64,000 bases of DNA, taken from assembly GCA_054601695.1 (NCBI GenBank), contig BAAHQB010000035.1:558001-622000 (forward strand), given 5' to 3'. Numbering within the stretch: position 1 is the stretch's first letter; each line of letters begins with the position of its first letter. Of the stretch, positions 1 through 64,000 are shown piece by piece. The notes beneath the pieces were generated by a model, which had not been told where the DNA came from, searched no databases, and saw nothing but the letters and a program-made list of their open reading frames with translations. The stretch is from Amorphochlora amoebiformis. Lineage: Eukaryota > Cercozoa > Chlorarachniophyceae. Both the position numbers and the translations under genes were made by a program.

Positions 1-80
<80 letters not shown>

Positions 81-84
81 GCAG
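1..84. repeat. (CA)n followed by (TA)n
   Basis: The window opens with about ten CA units that pass directly into a long TA array, ending at the CAG acceptor of exon 1. It lies in an intron of the giant gene. Confidence 0.9.
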
Positions 85-39713
<39,629 letters not shown>

Positions 39714-39940
39714 GTCGAGAGAGTGTACATGTGTAACACTAGTTTTAATGGTTACGTACTGAACTTGATTAGGCGCATGTAATTATCTGGATTATAATAG
39801 ATAGTTAATGGTCTACGGACGTGTGGTTTGTGTCTAGAGTGTGTGTCTGCTATATTTATAGAACTTCACCGTTCGGATTAGGCCATTCCAAAATGGCGCA
39901 TAGTATAATACGATAATTAAGTGTCAATGTATATATATTC

Positions 39941-39974
<34 letters not shown>

Positions 39975-40356
39975 AGATTATCTTGTCATAATTGTAATCA
40001 TATTCTAAATATTGGCAATTCAGTACACAAGAACTCGTAGACTCTAATGCATGATTACGACATCCCATACGGTATATTAATTTCCAGTATTTTACTAGAT
40101 TTTACCTAGATTACCTAGATTACTGCATGGCGTGACTCTCAGTTCGTTATCTAGGCTACAGTGTAATTAACTTCGAATTCTAACTACCTGTATTACATCA
40201 CTAATATTAAATCTGTCAAGTTTTATACAATTATAGCCACAACTAGCAAAGGTTCGAAGGCGATAATTACAAATAAAAACCTTTTAACTGTGCATGCAGC
40301 CACTAGAGCCGGTTCCTATCGCCTGATGCATGCTTGTCACTACCTAAAAACTTGCG
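39714..40356. other. Convergent intergenic region (giant gene / eIF2 gamma)
   Basis: 643 bp between two stop codons. It is unique AT-rich sequence with one TA array (39945-39973). It must hold both 3' UTRs and polyadenylation sites. No conserved gene or ORF is seen. Confidence 0.7.
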
Positions 40357-43127
<2,771 letters not shown>

Positions 43128-43354
43128 CTTTCCTTCCAATTTAAGCCAGCCCCCACGGAGAAAATAGCCCGGGTGCGCAGCCGCGAAATTATTTTCTTAA
43201 TATTTTCCAGAAGATTCTCACGGGCGTGCAGCTGTCCCACGACTGTCACGTTGTCACAAACACCGTTCTGATCCATGAGGAAAGGGCGGTTTTCGAGCTC
43301 CTCCACAAGAGGTTAGAACAACCATAGCATAAGATCTGCGTTGGAAATATAGTC
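43128..43354. promoter_or_regulatory. Divergent promoter region between eIF2 gamma and the dynein-2 subunit
   Basis: 227 bp between the two start codons, in opposite orientations. It is unique sequence, clearly more GC-rich than the surrounding repeats, with no (TA)n or CCCTAA. It must contain both 5' UTRs and promoters. I see no convincing TATA box, and no clear X-box (the RFX site often found upstream of ciliary genes). A 65-codon minus-strand open frame crosses it (43306-43109) but has no recognisable product and overlaps the eIF2 gamma start. Confidence 0.6.
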
Positions 43355-47863
<4,509 letters not shown>

Positions 47864-48032
47864 TATGCATGCGAATGGAAGTAAGTTGCGCTAGGATTGA
47901 CTCTTATGAATCTCCTAATCGATTTTACATATTATATATATATATATATATGTATACGTACGGTATATATATATATATATATATGTGTGTATATATATGT
48001 ATGTATATGTATATATATGTACATATAATAAA

Positions 48033-48094
<62 letters not shown>

Positions 48095-48195
48095 TAGAAA
48101 TATATCATGATATTATATGTTTTTTACATTTGCGTACACTCTAGACACTGTACTGTATAATAAATCTAGTAAATAGTACCTAGAGTATAATATAT

Positions 48196-48229
<34 letters not shown>

Positions 48230-49117
48230 TGAACATGTTTTAAATTAAGATATTTACTATACTACTAGTACTAAGTTCCATGTCCATATGTCTACTATAT
48301 ACACATGCATATGTACTCGATTCTAGATACTAGATATACTAGATATAGGCTAGATAGGCTAGTCTGGACTAGGTATAATTGCTGATTATGGGACTATATC
48401 ATAGTATATTGTTACGTCTACATGGCTAGTTTCACGTTCAGTACTTACACGTGTCAATCCGCATGATCATGTCTCGCGCTACAGTACGTACGTACGCACT
48501 GTGCATGGTACCCGTCCATGTGATATAACATTACACTGACCTATGATTGCATAATATAATACTATTAGTACTATGTAATATTGTTCAAATATTGTACTGA
48601 CGATGCGTATGATGATTGCACGTATAGTTTGTTCAAAAATCACATGTACTATGATGCCCAACTATGTAACGTATACATATATTTATAATAATTGTACACA
48701 TGCGTACGTACGTACACGATTCGTAACACGAATGCCGCCGTGAATTCGACATAGGCGTATACATATCCATTGTTGTACATGTAGTGTCTAAACTTAGTTT
48801 TTCTCGCACGCGTATATCTCAGAAACGTCCATACATATACGTGCAGTACACCTATCAACTGAACAAGGTGCGTACATGCAGGTCTTTTGGTCTACATCTC
48901 TATGATATCATAGCTAGAGTAGTACTCATCATGGGTATTGGATACGCACTACCAGTACTAACGGCTACGTATGCTAATCATAATTCATGATCAAGGTTAC
49001 TGAAACTGGAGCTTATACATTCTAGCTAGACTTCTGACATGGCCATTGATAGCATACTAGCATTCCGCCGAAGTTGAACTTTTTCTAATTCCATGACTGA
49101 CTCAGTTGATACATACT

Positions 49118-49168
<51 letters not shown>

Positions 49169-49570
49169 ATCGATATCATGTGCTACGCATCTATTTGATC
49201 TACTATACAGTCTACGTCTGAATTCAAAGTATGATCAACAGCTACTATCTAACCATGCCTGGATACGTATCTAGTCCTACGTGCCGGATTCATAACAACA
49301 CTCGAGTTTACAGCCTCTGTACAAATTGAACTTCATGCATCCTGTCATGGTCGAAATTGATCATACTTTACAGAAATATTGCAGATTGAAAATTTCAAAT
49401 TACAAATGGGCGAAATTTTAAGATTATCCCAACGATATTATATCATTTGGAGTGATCCTACAACGAAATTGAACTTAGTACATCATACTCGAGGCATATA
49501 ATCGACTTAAGCTCTTATTAAATTCCCTATCAAGTAGTCGTTATAACACTTATTCAGTTGCTCTTAAGTG
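47864..49570. other. Convergent intergenic region (dynein-2 subunit / dioxygenase)
   Basis: 1.7 kb. TA arrays at 47935-47990, 48035-48093, 48190-48230 and 49120-49164. The rest is unique, AT-rich, and notably rich in CTAG and ACGTACGT motifs (for example 48318-48372, 48487-48497 and 48703-48715). Short open frames exist on both strands, but none has splice or homology support. Confidence 0.65.
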
Positions 49571-63712
<14,142 letters not shown>

Positions 63713-63880
63713 CTAATTGCATATGTTTATATTCTCTGCACATAATATAAAATACACACACAAACACACATATATATATATATATATATACATTTATAGA
63801 GAGAGAGAGAGAATATATAATATGTGTATATATACACACACACATATATATATATATATAATATATATAAATACATACAT

Positions 63881-63914
<34 letters not shown>

Positions 63915-64000
63915 TATATATACACATATATATATATATATATATCTTTATTACAACAAATAGTTATAACTTCAATTAATGTACACATATATAAATATAT
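63713..64000. repeat. Right edge: TA, CA and GA arrays
   Basis: Simple repeats with short mixed spacers. No exon is recognised. If the dioxygenase gene has further 5' exons they lie here unrecognised or beyond the window. Confidence 0.6.

Noticed and set aside
48784-48990. 68-codon plus-strand frame in the intergenic region
   Set aside because: No domain, no splice partners, composition like the surrounding AT-rich DNA.

Overview
This is a nuclear window from a eukaryote, most likely a protist or alga with a cilium. Genes are split by GT-AG introns, the telomere-type repeat is CCCTAA/TTAGGG, one gene is a cytoplasmic dynein-2 (intraflagellar transport) subunit, and another is the translation factor eIF2 gamma. 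I cannot name the species. Most of the 64 kb is non-coding low-complexity DNA: (TA)n arrays, degenerate CCCTAA tracts, GA/CT tracts and minisatellites. Almost every long tyrosine/isoleucine, serine/leucine or arginine/glutamate reading frame is a by-product of these repeats. The real coding sequence was found by looking for short unique islands bounded by AG and GT and testing whether their splice phases chain.

Four genes result. (1) 85-39713, plus strand, 5' end outside the window: one very large gene in at least 67 small exons (about 3.5 kb coding, about 1,180 residues). It encodes an ectodomain of GCC2/GCC3 (ephrin-receptor-like) Cys-rich repeats, several membrane segments, a charged cytosolic region and a long basic/Ser-rich tail. 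(2) 43127-40357, minus strand: eIF2 gamma in four exons, about 477 residues. (3) 43355-47863, plus strand: dynein-2 intermediate chain 1 (WDR60/DYNC2I1), seven exons, about 795 residues. It shares a 227-bp divergent promoter region with eIF2 gamma. (4) 63712-49571, minus strand: a 2-oxoglutarate/Fe(II) dioxygenase of the prolyl-hydroxylase type in at least 16 exons, about 330 residues. Genes 1 and 2 converge, 2 and 3 diverge, 3 and 4 converge.

Layout. 1-21 kb holds Cys-rich ectodomain exons between (TA)n and CCCTAA tracts. 21-27 kb holds the membrane segments. 29-39.7 kb holds the cytosolic part, with two large minisatellite blocks. 40.4-47.9 kb is the gene-dense, GC-richer core, with introns of 52-63 nt plus a few (TA)n-bearing ones. 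47.9-49.6 kb is intergenic. 49.6-63.7 kb is the dioxygenase gene with (TA)n and minisatellite introns. CCCTAA tracts lie on the plus strand almost everywhere, thin out to the right and end at 54.3 kb, which suggests a subtelomere with the chromosome end to the left. They flip to TTAGGG only at 21.27-21.96 kb, around the first membrane exons.

The most unusual signal is a family of 'exon echoes'. Beside many exons, on the intron side of a (TA)n or CCCTAA tract, lie one to eight partial copies of that exon's edge, usually with its splice site; a few are inverted. Several minisatellites look like amplified forms of the same thing. All gene models rest on splice-phase agreement read by eye, not on transcripts.
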